Source of the DNA: Pseudomonadota bacterium | GTDB taxonomy: Bacteria > Pseudomonadota > Gammaproteobacteria > Burkholderiales > Burkholderiaceae_C | Length of the DNA: 64,000 nucleotides | Direction: 5' to 3' | Assembly: GCA_020161145.1 (NCBI GenBank) | Contig: JAIUPQ010000002.1 | Span: forward strand, 1-64,000 | Shown here: piece after piece, positions 9,826-18,904 of the stretch | Numbering within the stretch: position 1 is the first letter of the stretch | Layout of the letters: every line of letters begins with the position of its first letter | The notes under the pieces: generated by a model | What the model saw: only the letters and a program-made list of their open reading frames with translations | Told to the model about the DNA's origin: nothing | The model's database searches: none | Translations under genes and position numbers: made by a program

Positions 9826-11027
9826 CAGTCGAACCAATGCGGCACGAAGTAGGCGCTGTTGCTGGTGATGGGGGTGAGGTCTTCGCGCAGGCACAGGCCG
9901 CAGGCGGCATCGCCCACGACCCAGGTGCCCAGCACGGTGTGGATGCGCTCGCGCGGGCCGTGCATGAAGCTGGCCTCGGGCGCGGGGTAGCTGGCCAGCG
10001 GCGCCAGCGCCTGCCAGATGTGGCGCTGGGCGCCGTAGTCGCCGCCGGTGGACAGCGTGACCGCGCCGCCTTGCACGATGTCGATGTTGGCGCCTTCGCG
10101 CGCCAGCAGCGGCTTTTTGACGCGGGGCTGGCCGGCCAGCGGTGCGGGGCTGAAGTAGGCGGGCAGCAAGTTGGGATGGCCCGGGTGGGCCTCCCACAGC
10201 AGGGGCAGCAGCGCCTTGTTGGAAAGCACCTGCTTCCAGGGCGGCTCCAGCCAGCGCGTGGGGCTGGTCAGCAGGTGGGCGCCCAGCGGCTCGGCCACCA
10301 TCCACTCCCAGGGGTAGAGCTTGAAGCAGGTGGCGATGGGGGCGCCCTGGGCGTCGGCGTACCAGCCGTCGCTGCCTAGGCCGATCTCGCCCATGTCCAG
10401 CATGGCGGCATGCCAGCCGGCCTGCACGGCCACGTCCAGCAGGTATTCGGTGTTGCCCACATCTTCGAGCGAGTCGTAGAGGCAGGCCAGGTGCAGGCGC
10501 GCGTCAGGGCGCCGGCTGCGGATGGCTGCCAGCCGCGCCACCAGGGCCTCGTGCACCGAGTTGAACTGGTCGGCACCGGGGTGCACGTCCTGCTTCCAGT
10601 GCCACTGCGCGACGGCGGTTTCGATCAGCGAGGTGGGCGTGTCGGCGTTGTACTCGAGCAGCTTGGGCGGGCCGCTGCCGTCCCAGGCCAGGTCGAAGCG
10701 GCCATAGAGGTGGGGGTCTTGCCGCACCCAGCTGGCCTCGACCAGTGCCTGGGCGTCGCCGGCGATGTCCAGCCGGCCGAGGTCGCCGGCGCGGATGATC
10801 TCGCCCACCAGCGCCAGGCACATGGCGTGCAACTCGGTGGTGGCGTCGTCGAGGGTGTCGATCTGCGCGGCGCTGAAGCGGTAGGCCACGTCCTCGCGCC
10901 AGTAGGCAAAGCGCGGCTCGCTGGCCTGCACGTCTTCGCCCTCGGGGTTGATGCTGTGAAAACGGAAGCCCTGGGCGTCCAGGCGCCGGCGCCAGTCGGT
11001 GCGCGGCGTCTGGGGCAGCCGTTGCAC
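9825..11027 (-). CDS. ygiC: glutathionylspermidine-synthase-like ATP-grasp ligase (YgiC/YjfC)
   Basis: 400 residues, the length of the YgiC/YjfC family. Typical motifs are GRFDLAWDGSGPPKLLEYNAD (substrate/Mg binding loop), a lysine in KKPLLAREGANIDIV (nucleotide binding), and a C-terminal GxWVVGD. It has no amidase domain, unlike E. coli Gss. The family couples ATP hydrolysis to amide-bond formation; the true substrate of YgiC is not known. Second gene of the PQQ propeller - ygiC - DUF350 - ygiB operon, starting 1 nt after the upstream gene. Confidence 0.85.
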   Translation of the reverse strand: MQRLPQTPRTDWRRRLDAQGFRFHSINPEGEDVQASEPRFAYWREDVAYRFSAAQIDTLDDATTELHAMCLALVGEIIRAGDLGRLDIAGDAQALVEASWVRQDPHLYGRFDLAWDGSGPPKLLEYNADTPTSLIETAVAQWHWKQDVHPGADQFNSVHEALVARLAAIRSRRPDARLHLACLYDSLEDVGNTEYLLDVAVQAGWHAAMLDMGEIGLGSDGWYADAQGAPIATCFKLYPWEWMVAEPLGAHLLTSPTRWLEPPWKQVLSNKALLPLLWEAHPGHPNLLPAYFSPAPLAGQPRVKKPLLAREGANIDIVQGGAVTLSTGGDYGAQRHIWQALAPLASYPAPEASFMHGPRERIHTVLGTWVVGDAACGLCLREDLTPITSNSAYFVPHWFD

Positions 11028-11028
11028 G

Positions 11029-12267
11029 TCAGGGTGCCGGGAGGCTGAAGACGTAGAGGCTGCCCTGGTTGGTGGCGACCTGCACGCGGCCCTGGCCCAC
11101 GGTCAGTTGCACATGGGAGCCGTACAGGTAGCTGCCCGGCGCTTTGACGCTGGCGCCGGTGCGGCCGTCAAGCATGCCCAGCCGCAGGTTGGCCACGCCT
11201 TCCAGGCCCATATAGGCCACGCCGCCGCCCACCGCCACCAGATTGGAGGCCAGGCTCTGGCCCGGCAGCGTGCGGCTCCAGTGCACGGCGCCGGTGGCGG
11301 CGTCCAGCGCCACCACGGTGCTGGACTGGCTGATGAACAGCGTCTTGAGGCCGGCCGCCGGCGGCTCGGGGATGTAGCCGGCCATCTGGGTCTGCCACAG
11401 CAGCGTGCCGGTGGCGGCATCCAGCGCGCGCACCAGGCCGCTGCTGGTGGTGACGATGAGGCGACCGTCCATCAGCATGGGCGCATGCCAGCTGTTGAAC
11501 TGGCCCAGCGAGTGGCGCCAGACGCGGGCGCCGGTGGCGGCGTCGAAGGCCTGGACGATGCGCTCGTCGTCGCCATCCGTCCAGGTGCTGACAAAGACCT
11601 TGCCCTGGCCCACGGTGGCGGCGTTGTTCAGCCGCCCGTCGGTGCTGGCCTGCCACAGTTGCGCGCCGGTGGTGGCGTCAAAGGCGTAGACGCTGGAGCG
11701 GCCATCGGTCACGTACAGCCGCCGACCCACCAGCGTGGGGTTCTCGAAGCCCAGCGACTCGGCGTCGTCCACCCGGGTCTCCCACAGCGTGGCGCCGGTG
11801 GTGGGGTGCAGGGCCATCACATAGGCGCCCAGCTCGAAATAGCCGCCCCAGTAGTCGAAGCGGCGCTGGGTGGTGACGAAAATGGCGCGCGCGCTGACGG
11901 CCACGTTGCCGCACTCGCCGCCGGGCAGGTCGGTGCGGCTCCACAAGGCGGCGCCGGTGACGCCGTCGCTGGCCGTGATGCGCGAGAGGTTGTTGCAGCT
12001 GTACAGCGTGCCCTCGCCCGTTTGCGACGCGGCGCCCACATAGAACTGGCCTTGCTTGACACTGGCCGTTGGCTTCAGGCGTGCAAAGCTGCGCAGGTTG
12101 ATGGCCCGCTCATCCATGTTGCGCCAGGTGTGGGCGGCGTCGTGGCCATCCTGCGGCCAGGCGGAGGTGGCCTCGGTTGGCGCCCCGGCGGGTGCCGCCA
12201 TGGCCGCAACCAGACCAAGCGAGGCGACGAGGCCGGCAACCGCCCGGCGAGCGAAAGTGGCGAACAT
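11029..12267 (-). CDS. exported PQQ-type beta-propeller protein (BamB-like repeats)
   Basis: 412 residues with a cleavable signal peptide (hydrophobic stretch VAGLVASLGLVAAMAAPAGA). At least six repeats of the form AxDAxTGAxLWxxxxxG run from about residue 75 to the end, so an eight-bladed quinoprotein-like propeller is expected. PQQ-ligand and calcium residues of true dehydrogenases are not evident, so it is probably a binding scaffold. It starts the envelope operon and is separated from ygiC by 1 nt. No lipobox is seen, unlike BamB. Confidence 0.8.
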   Translation of the reverse strand: MFATFARRAVAGLVASLGLVAAMAAPAGAPTEATSAWPQDGHDAAHTWRNMDERAINLRSFARLKPTASVKQGQFYVGAASQTGEGTLYSCNNLSRITASDGVTGAALWSRTDLPGGECGNVAVSARAIFVTTQRRFDYWGGYFELGAYVMALHPTTGATLWETRVDDAESLGFENPTLVGRRLYVTDGRSSVYAFDATTGAQLWQASTDGRLNNAATVGQGKVFVSTWTDGDDERIVQAFDAATGARVWRHSLGQFNSWHAPMLMDGRLIVTTSSGLVRALDAATGTLLWQTQMAGYIPEPPAAGLKTLFISQSSTVVALDAATGAVHWSRTLPGQSLASNLVAVGGGVAYMGLEGVANLRLGMLDGRTGASVKAPGSYLYGSHVQLTVGQGRVQVATNQGSLYVFSLPAP

Positions 12268-12329
12268 GGGCAGTGCGTCCGAAAAGAGGTGCGGCGATGC
12301 TACTTGCTGTTACAGCATGCCGCCAATCC

Positions 12330-14345
12330 CTAACTTGGCTGAATGCCCTTAAGGCCTGCCAAGGTCTGCTGCAAAAACAACACCGTGGCGTAGAACTGGA
12401 AGTCGGCGTTTTCCTTGCGCGCAAAGCCGTGGCCTTCGTTGGCGGCCAGCAGGTACCAGACGGGCGTGCCGTTGGCGCGGGCCTTGGCCACGATCTGTTC
12501 GGCCTCGGTCCAGGGCACGCGGGGGTCGTTCTTGCCCTGGATGACGAACAGCGGTTTGGTGATGCGGCTGGCGTTGGTCAGCGGCGAGATGCGCGTCTGC
12601 AGCGCGCGCATGGCGGGGTCGCGCTCGTCGCCGTACTCGACGCGGCGCAGGTCGCGCCGGTAGCTCTCGGTGCTCTCCAGGAAGGTGACGAAGTGCGAGA
12701 TGCCCACCACGTCGATGGCGCCCACGATGCGCTCGGGGTAGTGCACGCTGGTGGCCAGGCTCATGTAGCCGCCATAGCTGCCGCCGGCCACCACCACGCG
12801 GCTGGCGTCCAGGTCGGGCTGGGTGGCGATCCAGTCGAAGAGGGCGCCGATGTCCTTGACCGAGTCCTCGCGCAGCGCGCCGTTGTCCAGTTGCAAAAAG
12901 GTGCGGCCATAGCCGCTGGAGCCGCGCACATTGGGTTGCAGCACGGCCACGCCCAGCTCTTCGAGCAGGTAGTTCCAGCGGCCCATGAAGCCCACCGTGG
13001 CCTGCCCTTCAGGGCCGCCGTGGATCAGCATGTAGACGGGGCGCTTGCCCGGGAACCGGGCCGGGTCGGGCCGGGTCAGCAGGCCCGAGATGGTGCGGCC
13101 GTCAAAGCTCTTCCAGCGCACCACCTGCTGCGGCCTGAAGTGGGCGGTATCGACGCCGGGCGGGGTGACGGCGCGCGTCCACTGCGTCAGCGTGCCGTCG
13201 GCCGCGCGGCTGTAGATCTGGCCGGGGCCGGCGGCGCCGTCCACCGTGAGGGCCAGTTCACCGCTGGCGGGATGGAAGCGCGCGGGCCTGGCGCCGCCCT
13301 CGGGCAACCCGGCCAACGGCAGTTCGCGGCCACTGGCCACGTCAAAGAGGCGCAGCACCGACAGGCCGTCCTCGTTGCTGGCGGCGGCCAGCCAGCGGCC
13401 ATCGGCGCTCAGGTCGGCGCGCTCCACATCCCATGGCACATGGGCCGACAGCGGCGTGAAGGCGCCCGTGGCCAGGTCCAGCCGCGCCAGTTGGCGGAAT
13501 TCGCCGCCCTGGTCGGTGGCCAGCAGCAGCGCGCGGCCGTCGGCGGTGAAATCCACCGCCCCGTAGGTTGCGGCGCCCTGGCCCTCGCGTGGCAGCAAGC
13601 GGGTGCGCTGGCCGCTGGCCACGTCCAGCAGCCACAGCCTTGATTCAGTGGCTGAGACGTACTCGTCCAGCACCAGTTGGCGGTTGCCGGGAGCGACCGC
13701 ATCCACGCCCCAACCGCCGCCGGGCAATTCGGCCAGCACGCGCCGTCCGGCGGGCTGCTCGGGATCCAGCACGGACAGCGTGGTGGTGATCTGTGCGCGG
13801 CTGCCCTGCGCGGCCGTGCGATCCAGCGGCACCGACAGCAGCAGCAGACGCGACGGCTGCCCTGCCTCGGGGCGCAGCCAGCCGCCAAAAGCATGGCGGG
13901 CGTCGGGGTCGGTCAGCGGCGTGGTGGCGCGGCTGGTGGGGTCCAGCCGCAGCAACTGGTTGACCTCGTTGCCGCCGCTGGCGCGCTGAAAGACGATGTA
14001 GCGGCCGGCGCTGGGCTCCCAGTAGCCCCGGCTGACCGGCTCGGGGCTGCTGGTCAGCGGCTCCAGCGCCCCCATCGGCGTGCGCAGCCGAAACAGCTGC
14101 GTCGTGCTGGTGCCAGGGGCGCGGTGGGCCACCAGCAGCTCGCGCTGCGTGGGGTGCCAGTCGGCCACGCCATGGCCGGCAAACTCGGTGTAGCGGGCCA
14201 CGGCCTGCACCAGCGTTTGCGGCACCGGCGGAATGCCTTCGGCGCGCAGATTCGGGTTGGGGGCCAGCACGGCATCGCCGGGCGGGACATGGGCGCAGGC
14301 GGCCAGCAGCAGGGCGGCGAGCGCGGCGGTGAGGGAGTGGCGCAT
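12330..14345 (-). CDS. S9 family prolyl oligopeptidase-like lipoprotein
   Basis: 671 residues from the ATG at 14343-14345. The N-terminus has a lipobox (LLLAAC, Cys17). A WD-like beta-propeller covers about residues 60-400 and an alpha/beta-hydrolase domain the C-terminus. The catalytic serine lies in GGSYGGYMS (Ser523). Aspartate and histidine follow in GKNDPRVPW and NEGHGF. This resembles acylaminoacyl/dipeptidyl peptidases anchored to a membrane facing the periplasm. It is divergent from the DUF808 gene with only 25 bp between starts; the neighbouring propeller operon begins 62 nt after its stop. Confidence 0.9.
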   Translation of the reverse strand: MRHSLTAALAALLLAACAHVPPGDAVLAPNPNLRAEGIPPVPQTLVQAVARYTEFAGHGVADWHPTQRELLVAHRAPGTSTTQLFRLRTPMGALEPLTSSPEPVSRGYWEPSAGRYIVFQRASGGNEVNQLLRLDPTSRATTPLTDPDARHAFGGWLRPEAGQPSRLLLLSVPLDRTAAQGSRAQITTTLSVLDPEQPAGRRVLAELPGGGWGVDAVAPGNRQLVLDEYVSATESRLWLLDVASGQRTRLLPREGQGAATYGAVDFTADGRALLLATDQGGEFRQLARLDLATGAFTPLSAHVPWDVERADLSADGRWLAAASNEDGLSVLRLFDVASGRELPLAGLPEGGARPARFHPASGELALTVDGAAGPGQIYSRAADGTLTQWTRAVTPPGVDTAHFRPQQVVRWKSFDGRTISGLLTRPDPARFPGKRPVYMLIHGGPEGQATVGFMGRWNYLLEELGVAVLQPNVRGSSGYGRTFLQLDNGALREDSVKDIGALFDWIATQPDLDASRVVVAGGSYGGYMSLATSVHYPERIVGAIDVVGISHFVTFLESTESYRRDLRRVEYGDERDPAMRALQTRISPLTNASRITKPLFVIQGKNDPRVPWTEAEQIVAKARANGTPVWYLLAANEGHGFARKENADFQFYATVLFLQQTLAGLKGIQPS

Positions 14346-14370
14346 GGCGCGCACTGTACGATGCGTCCCC

Positions 14371-15267
14371 ATGGCAACCAGTCTTTTCATGCTGCTCGAC
14401 GACATCGCCACCATGCTGGACGATGTGGCCTTGCTGACCAAGGTGGCGGCGCGCAAGACCGCCGGCGTGCTGGGCGACGACCTGGCGCTCAATGCGCAGC
14501 AGGTGGCCGGCGTCTCGGCGGAGCGCGAGTTGCCGGTGGTCTGGGCGGTGGCCAAGGGCTCGTTCGTCAACAAGCTCATCCTGGTGCCACTGGCGCTGGT
14601 CATCAGCGCGCTGGCGCCCTGGGCGGTGACGCCGCTGCTGATGGTGGGCGGTGCCTTTCTCTGCTACGAAGGCATGGAGAAGGTGGCGCACAAGCTGCTG
14701 CACAGCGCCGCCGAAGACGACGCCCGGCATGCCGGGCTGACCGAGGCGCTGAGCGACCCCGGCGTGGATCTGGCCGCCTACGAGAAAGACAAGATCAAAG
14801 GCGCCGTGCGCACCGATTTCATCCTCTCGGCCGAAATCGTCACCATCGCGCTGGGCACGGTGGCGGGGCAGCCGCTGGCCACGCGCATCGGCGTGCTGTC
14901 GGCCATTGCCCTGGCCATGACGGTGGGCGTCTACGGTCTGGTGGCGGCCATCGTCAAACTCGACGACGCCGGCCTGGTGCTGCTCCAGAGCCCCCGCGCC
15001 GGCCTGCGCCGGTTGGGCCAGGGTCTGCTCAATCTGGCGCCCAAGCTGATGCGCTTTCTGGCCGTGGCCGGCACGGTGGCCATGTTCCTCGTGGGTGGCG
15101 GCATCGTGGTGCACGGCTGGCCCTGGCTGCACCACCTGGTGGCGCCCTGGCTGGAGACGGGCGGCTGGCTGGCCGAGATGGGCATCAACCTGGTGGTGGG
15201 GGCGCTGGTGGGTGCAGCGCTGCTGCTGGTCGTGACGGTGGTGGGGAAGCTGCGCAAGCAGGATTGA
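14371..15267 (+). CDS. DUF808 (YedI-like) membrane protein
   Basis: 298 residues. It opens with the family signature SLFMLLDDIATMLDDVA, followed by KTAGVLGDDLALNAQQV and GGAFLCYEGMEKVAHK. Several membrane helices follow. DUF808 proteins are inner-membrane proteins of unknown function. The ATG at 14371 lies only 25 bp from the divergent peptidase start, so promoter elements must overlap the coding ends. Confidence 0.9.
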   Translation: MATSLFMLLDDIATMLDDVALLTKVAARKTAGVLGDDLALNAQQVAGVSAERELPVVWAVAKGSFVNKLILVPLALVISALAPWAVTPLLMVGGAFLCYEGMEKVAHKLLHSAAEDDARHAGLTEALSDPGVDLAAYEKDKIKGAVRTDFILSAEIVTIALGTVAGQPLATRIGVLSAIALAMTVGVYGLVAAIVKLDDAGLVLLQSPRAGLRRLGQGLLNLAPKLMRFLAVAGTVAMFLVGGGIVVHGWPWLHHLVAPWLETGGWLAEMGINLVVGALVGAALLLVVTVVGKLRKQD

Positions 15268-15297
15268 CCGCAGGTTGGCGCGTTCGACAATACGACC

Positions 15298-15633
15298 ATG
15301 ACGCGTGACGCCTTGCCCCCATTGCCCGAAGCCTTGCGTGCACAGCAGGCGGCTGTAGCGCAGCTGTGCCAACGGCTGGGTGTGCGCAACCTGGAGGTGT
15401 TCGGCTCTGCAGCGCAAGGGCAGTTCCAGCCTGGGCGCAGCGACTACGATTTCCTGGTCGAGTGGGATGAGCAAGTGCCGGGGTCGCGCGCCCAGCGGCT
15501 GATCGATCTGGCGGAGAGTCTGGAGCAGTTGCTGGGCAGCAAGGTCGATCTGCTCAACCCCAAGTACATTCGCAACCCATGGCTGGCCCATGAGGTCAAC
15601 CGCACCCGGCGCCCGTTCCACCATGGCGCTTGA
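15298..15633 (+). CDS. mntA: MntA-type nucleotidyltransferase antitoxin
   Basis: 111 residues of the minimal nucleotidyltransferase fold. The active site FGSAAQG...SDYDFLVEW gives GS (36-37), an 11-residue spacer and DxD (Asp49, Asp51), with a later acidic KVDLL. MntA proteins silence HepT by AMPylating its active-site tyrosine. It overlaps hepT by 11 bp. The spacer is one residue longer than the usual GSX10DXD. Confidence 0.9.
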   Translation: MTRDALPPLPEALRAQQAAVAQLCQRLGVRNLEVFGSAAQGQFQPGRSDYDFLVEWDEQVPGSRAQRLIDLAESLEQLLGSKVDLLNPKYIRNPWLAHEVNRTRRPFHHGA

Positions 15634-15973
15634 CCGCCGTCCCAAATGGCTGTTCGACGCCGTGATGGCCGTTGAGGCCGCACAGGCATTCGTGGTGGGC
15701 CTTGATCTGCCCGGATACGAGGCATCGCTGTTGGTGCGGTCAGCGGTTGAAAGGCAACTGGAAATCCTGGGCGAGGCCGGAGTGCGCTTGTTGCGGGACG
15801 ACCCCACCCTGACGGAGCAGGTACCTGCGCTAAGACTGGCGATCGGCCTGCGCAACCGCATCATCCATGGCTATGACACGGTGGACGATGAAACCGTCTG
15901 GCGTACGGTGCAAGACGATTTGCCTGCGTTGGGCACGCAGTTGCGGGCTATGTTGCCGCAGCCACCCACGTGA
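15623..15973 (+). CDS. hepT: HepT-type ribonuclease toxin (DUF86)
   Basis: 116 residues. All-helical HEPN fold with the RNase motif RX4HXY intact: Arg77, His82, Tyr84 (RNRIIHGY). The ATG at 15623 lies inside mntA. The tyrosine is the AMPylation target in characterised pairs. The toxin stop codon overlaps the GTG start of greB by 4 bp, which places a toxin-antitoxin pair and an RNA polymerase factor in one translational unit. Confidence 0.9.
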   Translation: MALDRRPKWLFDAVMAVEAAQAFVVGLDLPGYEASLLVRSAVERQLEILGEAGVRLLRDDPTLTEQVPALRLAIGLRNRIIHGYDTVDDETVWRTVQDDLPALGTQLRAMLPQPPT

Positions 15974-16557
15974 GCAAGGCCTTCACCCGCGAAGCCGATG
16001 CGCCCGACGACGACGGCGATGACGGCCCGGCGCTGCCACCGCTGCCGGCGGGGGCCAAGAACTACATCACGCCGGCCGGCTATGCGCGGCTGCATGGCGA
16101 GCTGATGCAGCTCATCGACGCCGAGCGGCCCAAGGTGGTGGAGGTGGTGCACTGGGCGGCGGCCAATGGCGACCGCTCGGAGAACGGCGACTACCTCTAT
16201 GGCAAGAAGCGGCTGCGCGAAATCGATCGCCGCATCCGCTTTCTGACCAAGCGGCTGGACATCGCCGAGCGGGTGGACCCGTCGGTCCACCATGGCAACG
16301 ATCAGATCTTCTTTGGCGCCACCGTCACCTACGAGACCGAGGCCGGCGAGCAGCGCACCATCACCATCAAAGGCCTCGACGAGGTCGATCACCTGGCCGG
16401 CGAGGTCAGCTGGGTCTCGCCGGTGGCGCGAGCGCTGCTCAAGGCGCGCGAGGGCGATGCGGTGCGGCTGGCCACGCCCGGCGGCGTGCAGGAGTTGACC
16501 GTGCTGGCCGTCAGCTACCCGGCGCCGGGGGCGTCGCCCAGTCTGCCGGGGGCGTGA
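15970..16557 (+). CDS. greB: transcript cleavage factor GreB
   Basis: 195 residues. The N-terminal coiled coil carries the active tip NGDRSENGDYLYGKKRLREID; the C-terminal FKBP-like domain follows (EGDAVRLATPGG). GreB stimulates cleavage of backtracked RNA by RNA polymerase. Compared with E. coli GreB it has about 30 extra acidic residues at the N-terminus (DAPDDDGDD), common in Betaproteobacteria. The GTG start at 15970 overlaps hepT; no strong ribosome site is seen, so translation may rely on coupling. The 3' end overlaps the convergent acetyltransferase gene by 47 bp. Confidence 0.93.
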   Translation: MSKAFTREADAPDDDGDDGPALPPLPAGAKNYITPAGYARLHGELMQLIDAERPKVVEVVHWAAANGDRSENGDYLYGKKRLREIDRRIRFLTKRLDIAERVDPSVHHGNDQIFFGATVTYETEAGEQRTITIKGLDEVDHLAGEVSWVSPVARALLKAREGDAVRLATPGGVQELTVLAVSYPAPGASPSLPGA

Positions 16558-17116
16558 ACGCGGGGTTCAGCCGCTGCGCCAGCCGGTGGTCGCGCCAGGC
16601 GCCGTCGATGTAGAGGTAGTGCGGCGCCAGGCCAATGTCGGCAAACCCCAGTCGCTGCAGCACGGCGCCGCTGCGCTGGTTCTCGGGTCGCCAGGCGGCC
16701 TGCAGCCGGTGCAGGTTGACGCGCGGTGAAAACACCTCGTCGACCACGGCAGACAGGGCCTCGTGCATCAGCCCCTGGCCTTGAAGCGCCGCGTCCAGCG
16801 CATAGCCCAGATGGGCGCTGCAAAAAGGCCCGCGCTCGATGGCGCTGACGTGGGCACTGCCCACCACCTGGCCCTCGTGCACCAGCCACCAGCGCAGCGC
16901 GCTGCCCAGGCGGAAGTTCTCCGTGGCCTTGGCCACGCGCACGGCTTGCACGGCCTCAGTGAAAAAGTGCGCCGGCGTGGGTGGATCCCAGGGCGCGAGG
17001 TGGCGGCGGTTGCGGCGGTAAAAGTCCGCCACGGCCGCGCCCAGTGCGGCGTCGTCGGCCACCAGCGCCAGCCGCGCCGTGGCGATGCGCGGGCGCGGCG
17101 CAGACCCTTCAATCAC
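16511..17116 (-). CDS. GNAT acetyltransferase, RimJ/RimL type
   Basis: 201 residues. The fold is that of N-terminal protein acetyltransferases: IATARLALV at the start, [19 protein letters not shown] for acetyl-CoA binding and [16 protein letters not shown] near the end. It starts with GTG at 17114-17116, overlapping yajQ by 8 bp, so it is probably co-transcribed with yajQ. Substrate unknown. Confidence 0.85.
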   Translation of the reverse strand: MIEGSAPRPRIATARLALVADDAALGAAVADFYRRNRRHLAPWDPPTPAHFFTEAVQAVRVAKATENFRLGSALRWWLVHEGQVVGSAHVSAIERGPFCSAHLGYALDAALQGQGLMHEALSAVVDEVFSPRVNLHRLQAAWRPENQRSGAVLQRLGFADIGLAPHYLYIDGAWRDHRLAQRLNPAFTPPADWATPPAPGS

Positions 17117-17603
17117 GAAAGTTGCTGTAGGTCAGCGGCGTGTCCGCCACCTCTTTTTTCAGCAACGCAATGGCCGTCTGCAAGTCGTCGCGGTTCTTGC
17201 CCGTCACGCGCACCGTATCGCCCTGGATGGCGGCCTGCACCTTGAGCTTGCTGGCCTTGATCTGGCCGACGATTTTCTTGGCCAGATCGGACTCGATGCC
17301 GGCCTTGACCTTCCAGGTCTGCTTGACCTTGTCGCCGCCCATCTTCTCGATCTTGCCGCTGCGATCGAAGTAGGTCAGCTCCACCTTGCGCTTGGTCAGC
17401 TTGTCCACCAGCACCTGGGTCACCTGCTCGATCTGGAAATCGCTGTCGCCGCGCAGCTCGATCAACCCGTCCTTGTCCTTGTACTCGATGGCGGCGGCGG
17501 TGCCTTTGAAGTCAAAGCGGGTGGTGATCTCCTTGGCCGTGTTGTCCACGGCGTTGCGGATCTCGACCTTGTTGGGTTCCAGCACGGCATCAAAACTGGG
17601 CAT
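17109..17603 (-). CDS. yajQ: YajQ family nucleotide-binding protein
   Basis: 164 residues, full length. Starts [20 protein letters not shown] and ends with the conserved LTYSNFRD. YajQ proteins bind nucleotides; some homologues are cyclic-di-GMP effectors. GGAG about 10 nt before the ATG at 17601-17603 supports this start; an earlier ATG at 17606-17608 is out of frame. The downstream GNAT gene overlaps it. One copy of the 79-bp repeat lies in its upstream region. Confidence 0.95.
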   Translation of the reverse strand: MPSFDAVLEPNKVEIRNAVDNTAKEITTRFDFKGTAAAIEYKDKDGLIELRGDSDFQIEQVTQVLVDKLTKRKVELTYFDRSGKIEKMGGDKVKQTWKVKAGIESDLAKKIVGQIKASKLKVQAAIQGDTVRVTGKNRDDLQTAIALLKKEVADTPLTYSNFRD

Positions 17604-17663
17604 ACATGTTCTCCTGGGCAATGGGTGCCATACCCTTGGCATGGCACTGCCCATCCCGGTGAT

Positions 17664-17742
17664 TGCCGTGGATCCGGCTTCGCCGGTCCACTGGCAGTGC
17701 CCCCTTGAGGGGGCGCGATCTGCGATCGCGTAGGGGGTGGGC
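17664..17742 (+). repeat. 79-bp three-hairpin intergenic repeat, copy 1
   Basis: Three hairpins lie in a row. GGATCCGGC (17670-17678) pairs with GCCGGTCC (17682-17689), with one bulge. GCCCCC (17699-17704) pairs with GGGGGC (17709-17714) over a TTGA loop. GCGATC (17715-17720) pairs with GATCGC (17724-17729). A second copy with four mismatches is at 18823. It lies between the divergent yajQ and murB, so a terminator role is unlikely for this copy. Confidence 0.8.
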
Positions 17743-17766
17743 TTGTCTTGAGTCGAAAATTGTCCC

Positions 17767-18780
17767 ATGCAGCATCACGTGAGTCTCAAACCCTTCAACA
17801 CCTTCGGCCTGCCGGCCACGGCGCGTCGCATGGCGGTCATCACCTCGGACGCCGACGTGCGCCGCGTGCTCGATGACCCCAGGCTGGGTCGTGCGCCCAA
17901 GTTCGTGTTGGGCGGCGGCTCCAACGTGGTGTTCACGCGCGACCTCATCGACGAGGTGGTGCTCAAGGTGGAGGTGGCCGGCATGGCCGTGGTGGATGAC
18001 GGCGCTCGGGCTGCCATCGTCGAGGTGGGCGCAGGCGAGCGTTGGCACGACGTGGTGTGCTGGACGCTGGCGCAAGGCCTGCCCGGCCTGGAGAACCTGG
18101 CACTGATTCCGGGCACGGCTGGCGCCGCGCCGGTGCAGAACATCGGTGCCTACGGGCTGGAGTTGCAAGACCGCTTCCACAGCCTGGACGCCGTCGATCT
18201 GGTCACCGGCCGCGCCGTCACGCTGGATGCCGCGCGCTGCGAGTTCGGCTACCGCGACAGCGTGTTCAAGCGGGCGCTGGCCGGCCGCGCCGTCATCACC
18301 CGCGTGCGCCTGGCGCTGCCCAAGCCCTGGCAGCCGGTGCTGGGCTATCTGGACCTGGCGCGCAAGCAGCAGGAGACGGGCGTGGCCGAACCCGATGCAC
18401 AAACGATCTTCGACTGGGTCTGCGCCATCCGCCGCGCCAAGCTGCCCGACCCGGCCGACATCGGCAACGCCGGCAGCTTCTTCAAAAACCCCATCGTCAG
18501 CCCCGAGCAGTGCCAGGACATCATCGGCCGCGACCCGCACGTGGTGCACTACCTGTTGCCCGATGGCCGCTACAAGCTGGCCGCCGGCTGGCTGATCGAC
18601 GCCTGCGGCTGGAAGGGCAAGACCATAGGCCACGCCGGCGTCTACGCGCAGCAGGCGCTGGTGCTGGTCAACCGGGGCGGCGCCAGCGGCGCCGAGGTGC
18701 GCACGCTGGCCACCGCCATCCAGGAAAGCGTCTATGGCCGTTTCGGCATCCGGCTGGAAGCTGAGCCGGTCATCATCTGA
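17767..18780 (+). CDS. murB: UDP-N-acetylenolpyruvoylglucosamine reductase (type I MurB)
   Basis: 337 residues. FAD-binding [11 protein letters not shown], then [17 protein letters not shown], the type I YRDSVFK loop, NAGSFFKNP with the catalytic serine, and a C-terminal glutamate in EAEPV. It reduces UDP-GlcNAc-enolpyruvate to UDP-MurNAc in peptidoglycan synthesis. Flanked on both sides by the same 79-bp repeat. The start [14 protein letters not shown] agrees with family starts. Confidence 0.96.
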   Translation: MQHHVSLKPFNTFGLPATARRMAVITSDADVRRVLDDPRLGRAPKFVLGGGSNVVFTRDLIDEVVLKVEVAGMAVVDDGARAAIVEVGAGERWHDVVCWTLAQGLPGLENLALIPGTAGAAPVQNIGAYGLELQDRFHSLDAVDLVTGRAVTLDAARCEFGYRDSVFKRALAGRAVITRVRLALPKPWQPVLGYLDLARKQQETGVAEPDAQTIFDWVCAIRRAKLPDPADIGNAGSFFKNPIVSPEQCQDIIGRDPHVVHYLLPDGRYKLAAGWLIDACGWKGKTIGHAGVYAQQALVLVNRGGASGAEVRTLATAIQESVYGRFGIRLEAEPVII

Positions 18781-18822
18781 GCGCAGCGCCACGGCTCGCA
18801 CACCACGGTTCAGCCCGGTAAC

Positions 18823-18901
18823 TGCCGTGGATCCGGCTTTGCCGGTCCACCAGCAGTGCCCCCTTGAGGGGGCGCGATCTGTGATCGCGTAGGGGGTGGG
18901 C
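18823..18901 (+). repeat. 79-bp three-hairpin intergenic repeat, copy 2
   Basis: Same orientation as copy 1 and identical at 75 of 79 positions. The stem bases of all three hairpins are kept and two of the changes fall in hairpin loops (TTC to TTT, TGC to TGT). It sits between the convergent ends of murB and the Mpo1-like gene, where it could serve as a two-way terminator or a mRNA 3'-end block. Confidence 0.8.
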
Positions 18902-18904
18902 CTT

